A stretch of 64,000 nt of DNA, from NCBI GenBank assembly GCA_016185205.1, contig JACPOA010000085.1:62001-126000 (forward strand), read 5' to 3'. The notes below the pieces were generated by a model that saw only the letters and a program-made list of their open reading frames with translations, was not told the DNA's origin and ran no database searches. The stretch comes from Hyphomicrobiales bacterium (GTDB lineage Bacteria > Pseudomonadota > Alphaproteobacteria > Rhizobiales > Xanthobacteraceae). Numbering within the stretch: the stretch's first letter is position 1; each line of letters opens with the position of its first letter. Below are positions 25,113 through 36,595 of this stretch, one piece after another. A program made the translations under genes and the position numbers.

Positions 25113-25518
25113 GCTGTCGGTGGAGGCGAAATAGGGCTTGATGTCGATGAGCGGGGTGCCGTCCAGGCAGTCGAGCCCGACCACCGAAAGGGTGCCGCCC
25201 TCGATCCCGACCAGCCGCACCACGCTCATGGCGATCGGGTTGGGGCGGGCGGGCGATCGCAGGGCAAAGGTGCGCAAGCTCAGGTTTCGCGGGGCTTTGT
25301 CCATCCAATACAGCAGCACCAGGTGGCTGCAGGTCTCGACGTCGGTGAGGCCCTCGCGCCAGCGCGCATCGAGCTCGACCGTGCAGACCGCCTCGGATTC
25401 GCGGGCGTTTTTCGGGCAGTCCTTGCGGCTCTTCCAGGGCGTGCGGATGCGGCCGATGAAATAGACCGCGGCGTCGGGCTGCCCGGGCAGCTCGAGAACG
25501 CCGACATTTTTCGCGCAT
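25113..25518 (-). pseudogene. trmO: trmO copy with 5' end but no 3' end
   Basis: An ATG at 25518 begins MREK, but after an A5 run the TrmO frame (VGVLELPGQPDAAVYFIGRI...) is shifted relative to it. The frame then follows the other copy to FASTDSL, where similarity stops at 25113. Ten residues (30 bases) within the LQVPGHYGAPHG region are missing in frame compared with 21820-22272. This is the 5' arm of the duplicated trmO, broken by the islet. Neither copy can encode the full enzyme. Confidence 0.85.
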
Positions 25519-25585
25519 TTAGGCCTATCCCACTACCGTGGCGGCGTTAGGCCTTACGGCGGGCTTGCCGGCAGCCGTTTCAACG

Positions 25586-25603
25586 TATAAAGATATCTTT
25601 ATA
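25586..25603. promoter_or_regulatory. Perfect 18-bp palindrome, probable SamR operator
   Basis: TATAAAGATATCTTTATA is its own reverse complement. It lies 22 bases before the ATG of the ArsR-methyltransferase gene that heads the metF-metH cluster. ArsR-type dimers bind such AT-rich palindromes, so autoregulation of the cluster is likely. Confidence 0.75.
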
Positions 25604-25625
25604 TAGTGGGAGCAGGCCCAAGCCC

Positions 25626-26630
25626 ATGACCGGTAATACCCAGCTCGGCTTCGACGCGCTCAATGCCGCCCTCAAGGCGGCCGGCGAGGAGACGCGGCTG
25701 CGCGTGCTGGCCCTGCTGGCGGAAGCCGAGCTGACCGTGTCCGACCTCACCGACATCCTGCGCCAGTCGCAGCCGCGCATTTCGCGCCACCTCAAGCTCT
25801 TGGCCGAGGCCGGCCTGATCGAGCGCTTCCGCGAGGGCACCTGGGCCTTTTTCCGCCTGTCCGAACAGGGCGGCGGGGCAGAGGTCGCCCGTGCGCTGCT
25901 GGCGCGGCTCAATCCGGCTGATCAAACCATCGCGCGCGACCGCGACCGGCTCGCCTCGGTGCGCCAAGCCCGCGCCGCCGCCGCGCAGGCTTATTTCCGC
26001 GTGCACGCCGCCGAATGGGACCGCATCCGCAAGCTGCACGTCTCCGATGCGGCGGTGGAGGGCGCGATCCGCGCGGCGTTGTCGGAGCAGCCGTTTCGCT
26101 CGCTGCTCGATCTCGGCACCGGCACCGGCCGCATGCTCGAACTGTTCGGACATGAGATCGAGCGCGGGCTCGGCCTCGACCTCTCGCTCGACATGCTGCT
26201 GCTGGCGCGCGACCGGCTGGAGCGCGCTGGCCTGAAACATTGCAGCGTGCGGCAGGGCGACATCTACGATCTGCCGCTCGCTAATTCCTCCTTCGACGTC
26301 GTCATCCTGCACCAGGTGCTGCATTTTCTTGACGACGGCGCGCGCGCGATCAAAGAGGCGGCAAGGGTGCTGCGTCCGGGCGGGCGGCTGCTGGTGGTCG
26401 ACTTCGCGCCGCATGAACTGGAATTCCTGCGCGAGCAACACGCGCATCGGCGTTTGGGATTCGCGCCCGAGACGGTGACGCAATGGATGACGGCGTCCGG
26501 GCTCGAGCCGCTGATGCACAAGAGCCTGGCGCCGGAGCCGGGCAGCGCCGGCACGATCGCGGTGTCGCTGTGGCTGGCGCGCGATGCCCGCGCGCTGATG
26601 GTGTCACCGCCGCGACGGGAGGTGGCGTGA
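25626..26630 (+). CDS. ArsR-family regulator fused to SAM-dependent methyltransferase (SamR-like)
   Basis: A 334-residue two-domain protein. Residues 15-90 form an ArsR winged helix (RLRVLALLAEAELTVSDLTD, RQSQPRISRHLKLLAEAGLI). Residues about 130-270 are a class I methyltransferase with motif I LLDLGTGTGRMLELF and the motifs VRQGDIYDLPLANSSFDVVI and EAARVLRPGGRLLVVDF. Regulators with this fusion (SamR) are reported to control methionine genes in alphaproteobacteria, presumably sensing SAM or SAH. Here it starts the operon, overlaps metF by one base (TGATG), and has an 18-bp palindrome upstream. Whether the methyltransferase part is catalytic is not known. Confidence 0.9.
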   Translation: MTGNTQLGFDALNAALKAAGEETRLRVLALLAEAELTVSDLTDILRQSQPRISRHLKLLAEAGLIERFREGTWAFFRLSEQGGGAEVARALLARLNPADQTIARDRDRLASVRQARAAAAQAYFRVHAAEWDRIRKLHVSDAAVEGAIRAALSEQPFRSLLDLGTGTGRMLELFGHEIERGLGLDLSLDMLLLARDRLERAGLKHCSVRQGDIYDLPLANSSFDVVILHQVLHFLDDGARAIKEAARVLRPGGRLLVVDFAPHELEFLREQHAHRRLGFAPETVTQWMTASGLEPLMHKSLAPEPGSAGTIAVSLWLARDARALMVSPPRREVA

Positions 26631-27538
26631 TGAGCGAGAGCCCGCGTCTCAGCCGTTTCATGCCGGCCGGTCATCGCCGCATCGCGGTGTCGTTCGAGTT
26701 CTTTCCGCCGGCCACCGAGGAAATGGAGAAGACCCTGTGGGAGTCGATTGAGCGGCTCAAGCCGCTTAGCCCCCAATTTGTCTCCGTCACCTATGGGGCC
26801 GGCGGCTCAACGCGCGAGCGCACGCACGCAACAGTCAGGCGCATCCTGGCCGAGACGAAGCTGATACCGGCCGCGCATCTCACCTGCGTCGCCGCCACGC
26901 GCGTGGAGGTCGACAGCATCGTGCGCAGCTATGCGCAAGCCGGCGTGCGCCATATCGTGGCGCTGCGCGGCGATCCGGCCGGCGGCGCCGGCACACGCTA
27001 CGCGCCGCATCCGGGCGGCTATCAGAACGCCGCCGATTTGGTCGGCGGCATCAAGCGGCTGGGCGATTTCGAGATCTCGGTGTCGGCCTATCCGGAGAAG
27101 CATCCGGAAAGCCCGACGGTGGCGGCCGATATCGACATGCTGAAGGCGAAAGTCGACGCCGGCGCCGGGCGCGCCATCACCCAGTTCTTCTTCGAGAACG
27201 ATCTCTACTTCCGCTATCTCGACCGCGTGCGCGCGCGCGGCATCGATATCCCGATCGTGCCGGGGATTTTGCCGGTGCAGAACTTCAAGGCGGCGACGAA
27301 TTTCGCCGCGCGCGCGGGCGCCTCGGTGCCGGTGTGGCTGGCCGAACGTTTCCAGGGGCTCGACAACGATGCGACCACCCGCAAGCTGATCGCGGCCGCG
27401 GTGGCCGCCGAGCAGGTGATCGACCTGTTCGACCGCGGCGTCACCAATTTTCACTTCTACACCATGAACCGCGCCGACCTGGTCTACGCGATCTGCCATC
27501 TGCTGGGTTTGCGGCCGGTGGCGCAGGAGGCGGCGTGA
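26630..27538 (+). CDS. metF: Methylenetetrahydrofolate reductase MetF
   Basis: A 302-residue flavoenzyme that reduces 5,10-methylenetetrahydrofolate to the 5-methyl form, the methyl donor used by MetH. Conserved features: VSFEFFPPATEEME at the start of the TIM barrel, VTYGAGGSTRERTHATV, HLTCVAATR, ALRGDPAGG, and QFFFENDLYFRYLDR. Its ATG overlaps the stop of the regulator gene. It has the short catalytic-domain form usual in bacteria. The metH gene follows after an intervening DUF559 gene. Confidence 0.95.
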   Translation: MSESPRLSRFMPAGHRRIAVSFEFFPPATEEMEKTLWESIERLKPLSPQFVSVTYGAGGSTRERTHATVRRILAETKLIPAAHLTCVAATRVEVDSIVRSYAQAGVRHIVALRGDPAGGAGTRYAPHPGGYQNAADLVGGIKRLGDFEISVSAYPEKHPESPTVAADIDMLKAKVDAGAGRAITQFFFENDLYFRYLDRVRARGIDIPIVPGILPVQNFKAATNFAARAGASVPVWLAERFQGLDNDATTRKLIAAAVAAEQVIDLFDRGVTNFHFYTMNRADLVYAICHLLGLRPVAQEAA

Positions 27539-27570
27539 TGGTGAGTTTTTGCAAAGCGGTGCCTCTTGTT

Positions 27571-27623
27571 TCCCTCTCCCATAGGGAGAGGGTGCCCGTG
27601 CGAAGCGCGGGCGGGTGAGGGGT
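27571..27623. repeat. Palindromic repeat (CCCTCTCCC type) between metF and the DUF559 gene
   Basis: CCCTCTCCCATAGGGAGAGG is followed by GTGCCCGTGCGAAGCGCGGG and GGTGAGGGG. It ends two bases before the DUF559 start codon. A related repeat lies at its other end (27961-27997). Confidence 0.75.
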
Positions 27624-27624
27624 T

Positions 27625-28012
27625 ATGGCGTCTCGCGTACCCATCGCACGAAAGCTGCGGCGCAATCAGACTGACGCTGAACGCAAGTTGTGGTTTCGGC
27701 TGCGCGATCGTCGACTCAATGGGCTAAAATTTCGTCGGCAAATGCCTATTGCTTCTTACGTCGTCGATTTCTGCTGTGAGGCGTCGCGCTTGATCATTGA
27801 GCTCGATGGCGGACAGCACGCTGAGCGTAATGAAGAGGATACCAAGCGCACCGCTGCACTCGAAGCGCAAGGCTATTTGGTGCTGCGCTTTTGGAACAAC
27901 GATGTGCTCCGGAACATCGACGGTGTTGTCGAAAGTATCGTCAATACGTTGAGACCGGTCCCCCCTCACCCTAACCCTCTCCCCAACGGGGAGAGGGAAC
28001 AGGCTGCAACGC

Positions 28013-28032
<20 letters not shown>
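27625..28032 (+). CDS. DUF559 (VSR/endonuclease-fold) protein
   Basis: A 135-residue protein. [60 protein letters not shown] and [13 protein letters not shown] show the complete DUF559 pattern, with the PD-(D/E)XK-like residues Asp in VVDF and Glu in IELDGGQH. Function is not established; relation to very-short-patch repair endonucleases is known. The last residues ([13 protein letters not shown]) are encoded by a CCCTCTCCCC-type repeat, and the gene overlaps metH by 20 bases in another frame. It interrupts the usual metF-metH adjacency and looks like a mobile insertion. Confidence 0.85.
27961..27997. repeat. Palindromic repeat encoding the DUF559 protein's C-terminus
   Basis: CCCCCTCACCCTAACCCTCT then CCCCAACGGGGAGAGGG. 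It is translated in the DUF559 frame as [11 protein letters not shown]. It lies 16 bases before the metH GTG. Confidence 0.75.
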
Positions 28033-31774
<3,742 letters not shown>

Positions 31775-31797
31775 CGTTTGCGAAGATCGCGGTGGAT

Positions 31798-32700
31798 TCA
31801 ACGAGCTTCGTTTAAAAGCAAATCGTGCGGCAGCCTGATCCAGTCCTGCGGCATCAGGTCATGCATGGGGAGCCAGTTACTTTTGTACCAATTTTCCGGA
31901 GCGATGACGATCTTACCCGGCGACGTCGAGAGCCAGGCTCCCCACCAACTAAAAGTGCTGTTTGCAATGATGAAATGCTTGCAGGCCATCATGAGGCGCA
32001 TGTCGTGGACGGCCGATATATTTTTGTTGCAATCGACGAAGATGCATGACGCGTCAGGTTTCAAATTCCCTCGGGCCCAATCCAAATCATCTGAGAATAC
32101 GAAAAAGGTCGGCTTTGAAAGCTTCTGTTTCATTAATCGAATTCCTTCGTCATAGTATTCGATCGGGCAAACGCCGAAGAGCTTGTTTATATATGGTTCG
32201 TTCCAATAGTCGCCCCTGCGCACGTGGACGCAAACCGAACACGACTCCTCAATGCGGTACATCATTGAGGTGTTGGGGGGGTCGAGCGGTGAGGTGAACG
32301 AAAACTCGCTCAGCAGAACAGATCGGATGTCGCTGAAATACTTCCAACTCTGCCAGAATCCCTTCAAATACACATTGCCCTTGGCGAGGAACACGTCGCC
32401 GTCAAAGCCCCCCATCTTATCATTGACGGTCGTAAACATCATACGCTCTTGCAGCCGCGCTATAGGCTCGAATCGGCGTAGCACTGGTCGGTTTGATGCC
32501 AGCAATACCAATTTGTCCAAGAAATTCTGCCGCGACGCCTTGATTGCCAGCTGGTCAAGCTCATAGCGCCTCAGGCGAGCTTCCTTATAGAAATCCACAT
32601 CCAGCTTGAGAGTCGTTTTGTTTCGAATTGCAAGCTTCCGGCCTAGTGCATACTGAAAAAGTTGATTGCCCAGACCCCCTCTAATTTTAGTAATGATCAT
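31798..32700 (-). CDS. Glycosyltransferase family 11 (alpha-1,2-fucosyltransferase-like)
   Basis: A 300-residue protein with the GT11 motifs: N-terminal IRGGLGNQLFQYALGR (GDP-fucose site), VCVHVRRGDYWNEP (the HxRRGD motif) and IIANSTFSWWGAWLS. These enzymes add fucose in alpha-1,2 linkage to O-antigen, capsule or other glycans. No other polysaccharide genes are within reach, so it may act on a glycan made elsewhere. It is more AT-rich than the neighbours and ends 24 bases from the end of metH in the convergent orientation, both signs of transfer. Confidence 0.9.
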   Translation of the reverse strand: MIITKIRGGLGNQLFQYALGRKLAIRNKTTLKLDVDFYKEARLRRYELDQLAIKASRQNFLDKLVLLASNRPVLRRFEPIARLQERMMFTTVNDKMGGFDGDVFLAKGNVYLKGFWQSWKYFSDIRSVLLSEFSFTSPLDPPNTSMMYRIEESCSVCVHVRRGDYWNEPYINKLFGVCPIEYYDEGIRLMKQKLSKPTFFVFSDDLDWARGNLKPDASCIFVDCNKNISAVHDMRLMMACKHFIIANSTFSWWGAWLSTSPGKIVIAPENWYKSNWLPMHDLMPQDWIRLPHDLLLNEAR

Positions 32701-32992
32701 TGTATGTTCAACGATTCAGCGCAGTTTGAAATTGGATGATGGATTGAGTTTCTACGCATGAGGCGAGATTCGCAATTAGACTTTGCGCTTGTAAGAGATC
32801 GCTGAGGGCCTTGGATGCGAAGGCATGCTGTCAACCGATATGCCAATGTCAGCTGCGTCGGGTCCAGCGTGCGTCCTAAGCCATCGCTGAGATGCAAACA
32901 CCGGAAAGCTTGTCGCTCTCCGGTGTCGTATCAATCAGACCGGGCTGGCCGGCCGTATTGATTGGTATGGCGTCGTCGTCGGCCTCTTGAAG
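32701..32992. other. Intergenic region with a hairpin
   Basis: No gene supported. A hairpin with arms ACACCGGA (32898-32905) and TCCGGTGT (32919-32926) lies downstream (minus strand) of the small ORF 32993-33076 and may be its terminator. Confidence 0.5.
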
Positions 32993-33076
32993 TCAGAATG
33001 CCCCTAATATGATCGCGCCGACGAAAACGAACGCGGCGCACACAGCGAGCACATTCAGTCTCAAGGAAAGGTCCAC
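32993..33076 (-). CDS. Very small single-helix membrane protein (27 residues)
   Basis: The frame starts with GTG at 33076, nine bases after a strong AAGGGAGG, and ends TGA at 32995-32993. The product reads VDLSLRLNVLAVC then AAFVFVGAIILGAF: a short charged head and one hydrophobic helix that reaches the C-terminus. I recall very similar unannotated small proteins in Bradyrhizobium-type genomes, which supports it being real. A hairpin lies about 65 bases downstream. Function unknown. Confidence 0.65.
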   Translation of the reverse strand: MDLSLRLNVLAVCAAFVFVGAIILGAF

Positions 33077-33552
33077 GGTTCGTGCCTCCCTTGTTGCTAA
33101 GGCGGCAGACTAGCACAAGTCTCGCAAGGCTCGAAAATGGATATACACCGAAGCGGCGAATTTTGCATGCCGCGTCATGCATTGTGGACATGGCGACGGC
33201 AACCGGTTGATCGCCCGATACAAAACCACGCGGTGTAAAAAAATGCGGCAGTGCAATATCGACTCGCAAAGAAATTCGTTCGTGATTTGAGCGAAAACCA
33301 GGGCAAATCGCCGCAGTTCCGGAGGTGGGGAGGTGGAATGTTACGCCATCGCGCAGATTGCATGCAGCTTCCACAATGTGATGAGCGAGTGCGCGCTCGT
33401 TCGGCGTTCGCGCCGTTCGAGGCACTGTTGACTTAAATTGTTTATAGATTCGATATTCCGGTTCGAAATCGGTTATGACGGTAGTGCGTCGCGCCATTAC
33501 AAAATGCGTCCGCGTCCGTTCGCATAAAACAGAAACTTCGTCGGGAGGAAAC
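33077..33552. other. Intergenic region, AT-rich in part
   Basis: It should contain the promoter of the 27-residue gene near its left end and that of the Bug gene near 33425-33470, where TTGACTTAAATTGTTTATAG and an AT-rich palindromic patch TTCCGGTTCGAAATCGG are seen. A long minus-strand frame crossing it has no credible protein. Confidence 0.5.
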
Positions 33553-34542
33553 ATGTTCAGCCATCGGTCATTGATTGCCGCCATTAGTCTCATCGCAACA
33601 CTTGCCATGCCGGCGACGCCGGTCTCGGCGCAGACGCCGGCAAATACGCAGGCTTGGCCGCAGCGGTCCGTCAAGTTCATCATTCCGCTCGGGCCCGGCG
33701 CCGGCGTCGATATCACCGCGCGGCTGTTCGCCGACAAGCTGACGGCGAAATGGGGCCAGCCGGTGGTGGTCGAGAACCGGCCGGGCGGCGATGCCATCGT
33801 GGCGATCAATGCGGTGATCGGAGCGAAGGACGATCATGTGTTGCTGTTCGCGCCCACCTCGACGTTCACCGCGCATCCCTATCTGCACGAAAAGCTGCCC
33901 TACGACATCAAGGATCTGGTGCCGGTCGCGCGTGTCACCAACACGCTGATCGGCGTCGGCGTGCCGACGTCGCTGGGCGTCAGCACGGTGAAGGACTTGG
34001 CCCAGAAGATAAAAGCCGAGCCCGGCAAGCTGAACTATGCCTCGGTGACCGGCGCCAACGATCTGCTGTTCGCCAGCTTCCTGAAGACCGAAGGTCTCAC
34101 GATGGCAAAGGTGCCTTATAAAGACACGGTGCAGGCCATCAACGATCTCGCCGAAGGGCGCATCCATTCCTTCGTCGCCGCCTATGCGATCCTGCGGCCG
34201 CAGGTGCAGGCCGGCAAGGTCAAGGTGGTGTCGATCACCAATCGCAAGCATGCGGCGGCGCTGCCGGATATTCCGACCTCGGAGGAAGCCGGCTTCAAGT
34301 CGCTGTCGATGGACGGGCTGGTCGGTCTGCTGGGACCGCGCGACATGCCGCTCGCCATGCGCGAGCGCATCGCCGCCGATATCCGCGAGATCGCCGCCGA
34401 TCCGGCGATCATTCAGCGGCTCAGCCTGACCGGACAGGTCATCAGCCCGGGCACGCCGGCTGAATTCGCCGCCGAGATCGAGGATCAGCGCGCCACCGTG
34501 GCGGGGATCGGCAAGAACCTCGGGATCAAACCCGCGCAGTGA
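33553..34542 (+). CDS. Tripartite tricarboxylate transporter (Bug-type) substrate-binding protein
   Basis: A 329-residue receptor started at the ATG at 33553 after GGGAGGAAAC. Signal peptide: SLIAAISLIATLAMPATPVS then AQTPAN. Landmarks: SVKFIIPLGPGAGVDITAR, VVENRPGGDAIVAINAVIG, a degenerate VLLFAP in place of DGYTLL, VPYKDTVQAINDLAEGR and PDIPTSEEAGF. The first pocket loop reads GPGAGVD rather than PPGGxxD, so the ligand may differ from those of the other three receptors here. It stands alone. Confidence 0.9.
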   Translation: MFSHRSLIAAISLIATLAMPATPVSAQTPANTQAWPQRSVKFIIPLGPGAGVDITARLFADKLTAKWGQPVVVENRPGGDAIVAINAVIGAKDDHVLLFAPTSTFTAHPYLHEKLPYDIKDLVPVARVTNTLIGVGVPTSLGVSTVKDLAQKIKAEPGKLNYASVTGANDLLFASFLKTEGLTMAKVPYKDTVQAINDLAEGRIHSFVAAYAILRPQVQAGKVKVVSITNRKHAAALPDIPTSEEAGFKSLSMDGLVGLLGPRDMPLAMRERIAADIREIAADPAIIQRLSLTGQVISPGTPAEFAAEIEDQRATVAGIGKNLGIKPAQ

Positions 34543-34670
34543 GGGCCGCTGGCCGTCGATCAATCGCGATAGCCGGCAAGAGGGACGTAGCAACGATTCC
34601 TTATCCTTAACGAATTCCTCAAGCCCAGCGTTGAAGCCCCGTTAAATAAACTGCTCGCATTTTCGCGAGC

Positions 34671-36059
34671 ATGAAGGGTGGCGCTCGTTTCTATCTCGCC
34701 GGCGCAGGCGTGCTGCTGCTGGCGCTCGCCGGTTGCGGGCGCGGCATGCTGCATTATGGCGAGCGCGCGTCCTGGCGGCACCAGGCCGAGGTCGCGTGCC
34801 TGAAGTCGGGCGCGGTCAAGATCGGCGCCGGCGTCGTGCAGATCCAGCCGATCGAAGGCCCCGGCATGTGCGGGGCCGATTTCCCGCTCAAGGTGGCGGC
34901 GTTGGGCGAAAGCTCCGTCATCGGCTACGCCGACGACCCGCGTCCGCCCGGCGCGATCCCCAATGCGTCCTCGGCGCAGATGCCGCGCTGGCCGGCGAGC
35001 GAGCCGTCCTATGCGCGGCCGGTGCAAGTCCAGCCCGTGCAAACGCAGCCGGTGCGGGGTGAAACACTGCGCTGGAATCCGGGACCGCCCGCGATCGAGC
35101 AGCCGCGCTATGCGCCACCGATCGATGCGCCCATGTCCGCCGCGCCGGCCGGGCGGCCGATGTCGCTCAATCCGCCCGGCGTCGCCTTGCCCGACGATAT
35201 TCCCGACGACGCCATTCTGCCGCCGGGCCGTGGCACCACCAGTTATCCGCGCAATGCGCCGGCCACTCACGCGCCGGTCTACGAGCCGCCGCGTCCGCAG
35301 CAGCGCGCGCTGCCGCAACTCGGACCGACGCGCGGGCCGCGCACGACCGCCGCGATCATGCCGGCGGTGGTGACGCCGCCGGCGACGCTCGCCTGTCCGA
35401 TCGTGTCCGCGCTCGACCGCTGGGTGAGCGAAGGCGTGCAGCCGGCGGCGTTGCGCTGGTTCGGCGCGCCGGTCAGCGAGATCAAGCAGATCTCGGCTTA
35501 TTCCTGCCGCAGCATGGTCGGCGCCGGAACCTCGAAGATTTCCGAGCATGCCTACGGCAATGCGCTCGACATCGCCGGCTTCATCCTGGCCGATGGGCGC
35601 AAGATCACGGTCAAGGACGGCTGGCGCGGCTCGCCGGAGGAGCAGGGCTTCCTGCACGACGTGCAGCTTGCCGCCTGCAACACCTTCTCCACCGTGCTGG
35701 CGCCCGGTTACAACGCCGCGCACTACGACCACATCCACGTCGACCTGATGCGGCGCTCGAGCGGGCGGACTCCGTGCCGGCCGGATGCGATCCCGGGCGA
35801 CGTCGTGGCCGCCAAGGCGCGCGCGGTCTATGCCAGCAAGCAGCGCGGCCCGGCCTATACCGGCTCGATCGCGACCGTGATTGAAACCGGCAAGGTGCCC
35901 GGCGCCGTGCCCGGCGATGACGGTCATGTCGAGGATGAGGACGACGATGACGCGGTCACCGGCTCGATCGCGGCGCCGGTGCAGCCGGCGCGTGCGCCGT
36001 CACGCAACGCCAGCGACGAGACTATTCGCGCCCAGGAACACCGGGACGCGCTTCACTGA
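34671..36059 (+). CDS. Extensin-like lipoprotein
   Basis: A 462-residue probable lipoprotein: lipobox LLLALAGC at residues 15-22. The middle (about 90-235) is Pro/Gln/Ala-rich low-complexity sequence. The extensin-like C-terminal domain (PF06904 type) spans about 240-385: ACPIVSALDRWVSEGVQPAA, YSCRSM, ISEHAYGNALDIAGF and AAHYDHIHVDLM. The SEHAYGNALD and HYDHIHVD blocks mimic the zinc site of LAS-type D,D-carboxypeptidases such as VanY/MepA, which suggests peptidoglycan binding or cleavage. The tail is acidic (EDEDDDDAV). Likely anchored in the outer membrane. Confidence 0.88.
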   Translation: MKGGARFYLAGAGVLLLALAGCGRGMLHYGERASWRHQAEVACLKSGAVKIGAGVVQIQPIEGPGMCGADFPLKVAALGESSVIGYADDPRPPGAIPNASSAQMPRWPASEPSYARPVQVQPVQTQPVRGETLRWNPGPPAIEQPRYAPPIDAPMSAAPAGRPMSLNPPGVALPDDIPDDAILPPGRGTTSYPRNAPATHAPVYEPPRPQQRALPQLGPTRGPRTTAAIMPAVVTPPATLACPIVSALDRWVSEGVQPAALRWFGAPVSEIKQISAYSCRSMVGAGTSKISEHAYGNALDIAGFILADGRKITVKDGWRGSPEEQGFLHDVQLAACNTFSTVLAPGYNAAHYDHIHVDLMRRSSGRTPCRPDAIPGDVVAAKARAVYASKQRGPAYTGSIATVIETGKVPGAVPGDDGHVEDEDDDDAVTGSIAAPVQPARAPSRNASDETIRAQEHRDALH

Positions 36060-36130
36060 TCGCGCGAACCAGTTCCCCCTCCGCCGGAAAATGCTCTATC
36101 ATTCCCGCCGATCCTGGGGTTTGAGGGGGA

Positions 36131-36595
36131 ATGTCGGTTCACATGTATGTCACGACGACCAAGCGCCTGACGACGGACGGCGCCAGAAAGATGATGGTGA
36201 CCGCGATCGAAAAGGCGAAGGAAGCCGGCATCGCGGTTTCCATCGCCATTACCGACGCCGGCGGCCATCTTATCTTGCTCGAACGCATGGAGGGCGGCCG
36301 CTTTCACACCGTGCATTCGGCCACCACCAAAGCCGTCTGCGCGGCTTCCAACAAGCGGTCAACCTCCTCGCGCGGCGCGCAGGCGCAGCAACTCGATGCC
36401 GCTCACGCGCTCGGCTTGGCGCTGGCTGCCGGCCCGGAACGATGGACCGCGATGGAAGGCGGCTGCCCCGTCATCGCCGACGGTGAATGCGTCGGCGGCA
36501 TTGGCATCGCCGGCGGCGATTGGGCCACCGACGAGCGCATCGCGCAACAGGCGGTCGAGTCGATCGGCACCAGCTGGCGCACGGATTCGAAGTGA
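36131..36595 (+). CDS. GlcG/HbpS family protein
   Basis: A 154-residue cytoplasmic protein. KMMVTAIEKAKEAGIAVSIA, ITDAGGHLILLERMEG, SATTKAVCAAS and GGCPVIADGECVGGIGIAGG are the usual family blocks. Members include the haem-binding HbpS and GlcG of the glycolate cluster; most accompany oxidoreductases of unknown substrate. Two starts are possible (36131 or 36143); AGGGGG lies one base before the first and 13 before the second. It overlaps the Gfo/Idh/MocA gene by one base (TGATG), so the two products are probably made together. Confidence 0.88.
   Translation: MSVHMYVTTTKRLTTDGARKMMVTAIEKAKEAGIAVSIAITDAGGHLILLERMEGGRFHTVHSATTKAVCAASNKRSTSSRGAQAQQLDAAHALGLALAAGPERWTAMEGGCPVIADGECVGGIGIAGGDWATDERIAQQAVESIGTSWRTDSK

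Noticed and set aside
24885-25319. N-terminal fusion of TrmO residues to the repeat protein
   Set aside because: The frame is open from the truncated trmO into the secreted protein, but a signal peptide and ribosome site mark a start at 24884; the fusion is chance.
24733-25518. 261-residue open frame beginning MREK at the trmO start
   Set aside because: After four codons it leaves the TrmO frame; the rest is an alternate-frame reading of trmO and the islet. The ATG is real as the former trmO start, but the protein is not.
33455-33475. tRNA T-loop-like GGTTCGAAATC
   Set aside because: There is no acceptor stem, D-loop or anticodon arm around it.
32931-33809. 292-residue minus-strand open frame
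   Set aside because: It overlaps the Bug gene on the other strand and the well-supported 27-residue gene; no domain is visible.
34560-35927. 455-residue open frame on the minus strand
   Set aside because: Antisense to the extensin-like gene, Arg/His-rich, no ribosome site; the plus-strand gene has clear domains.
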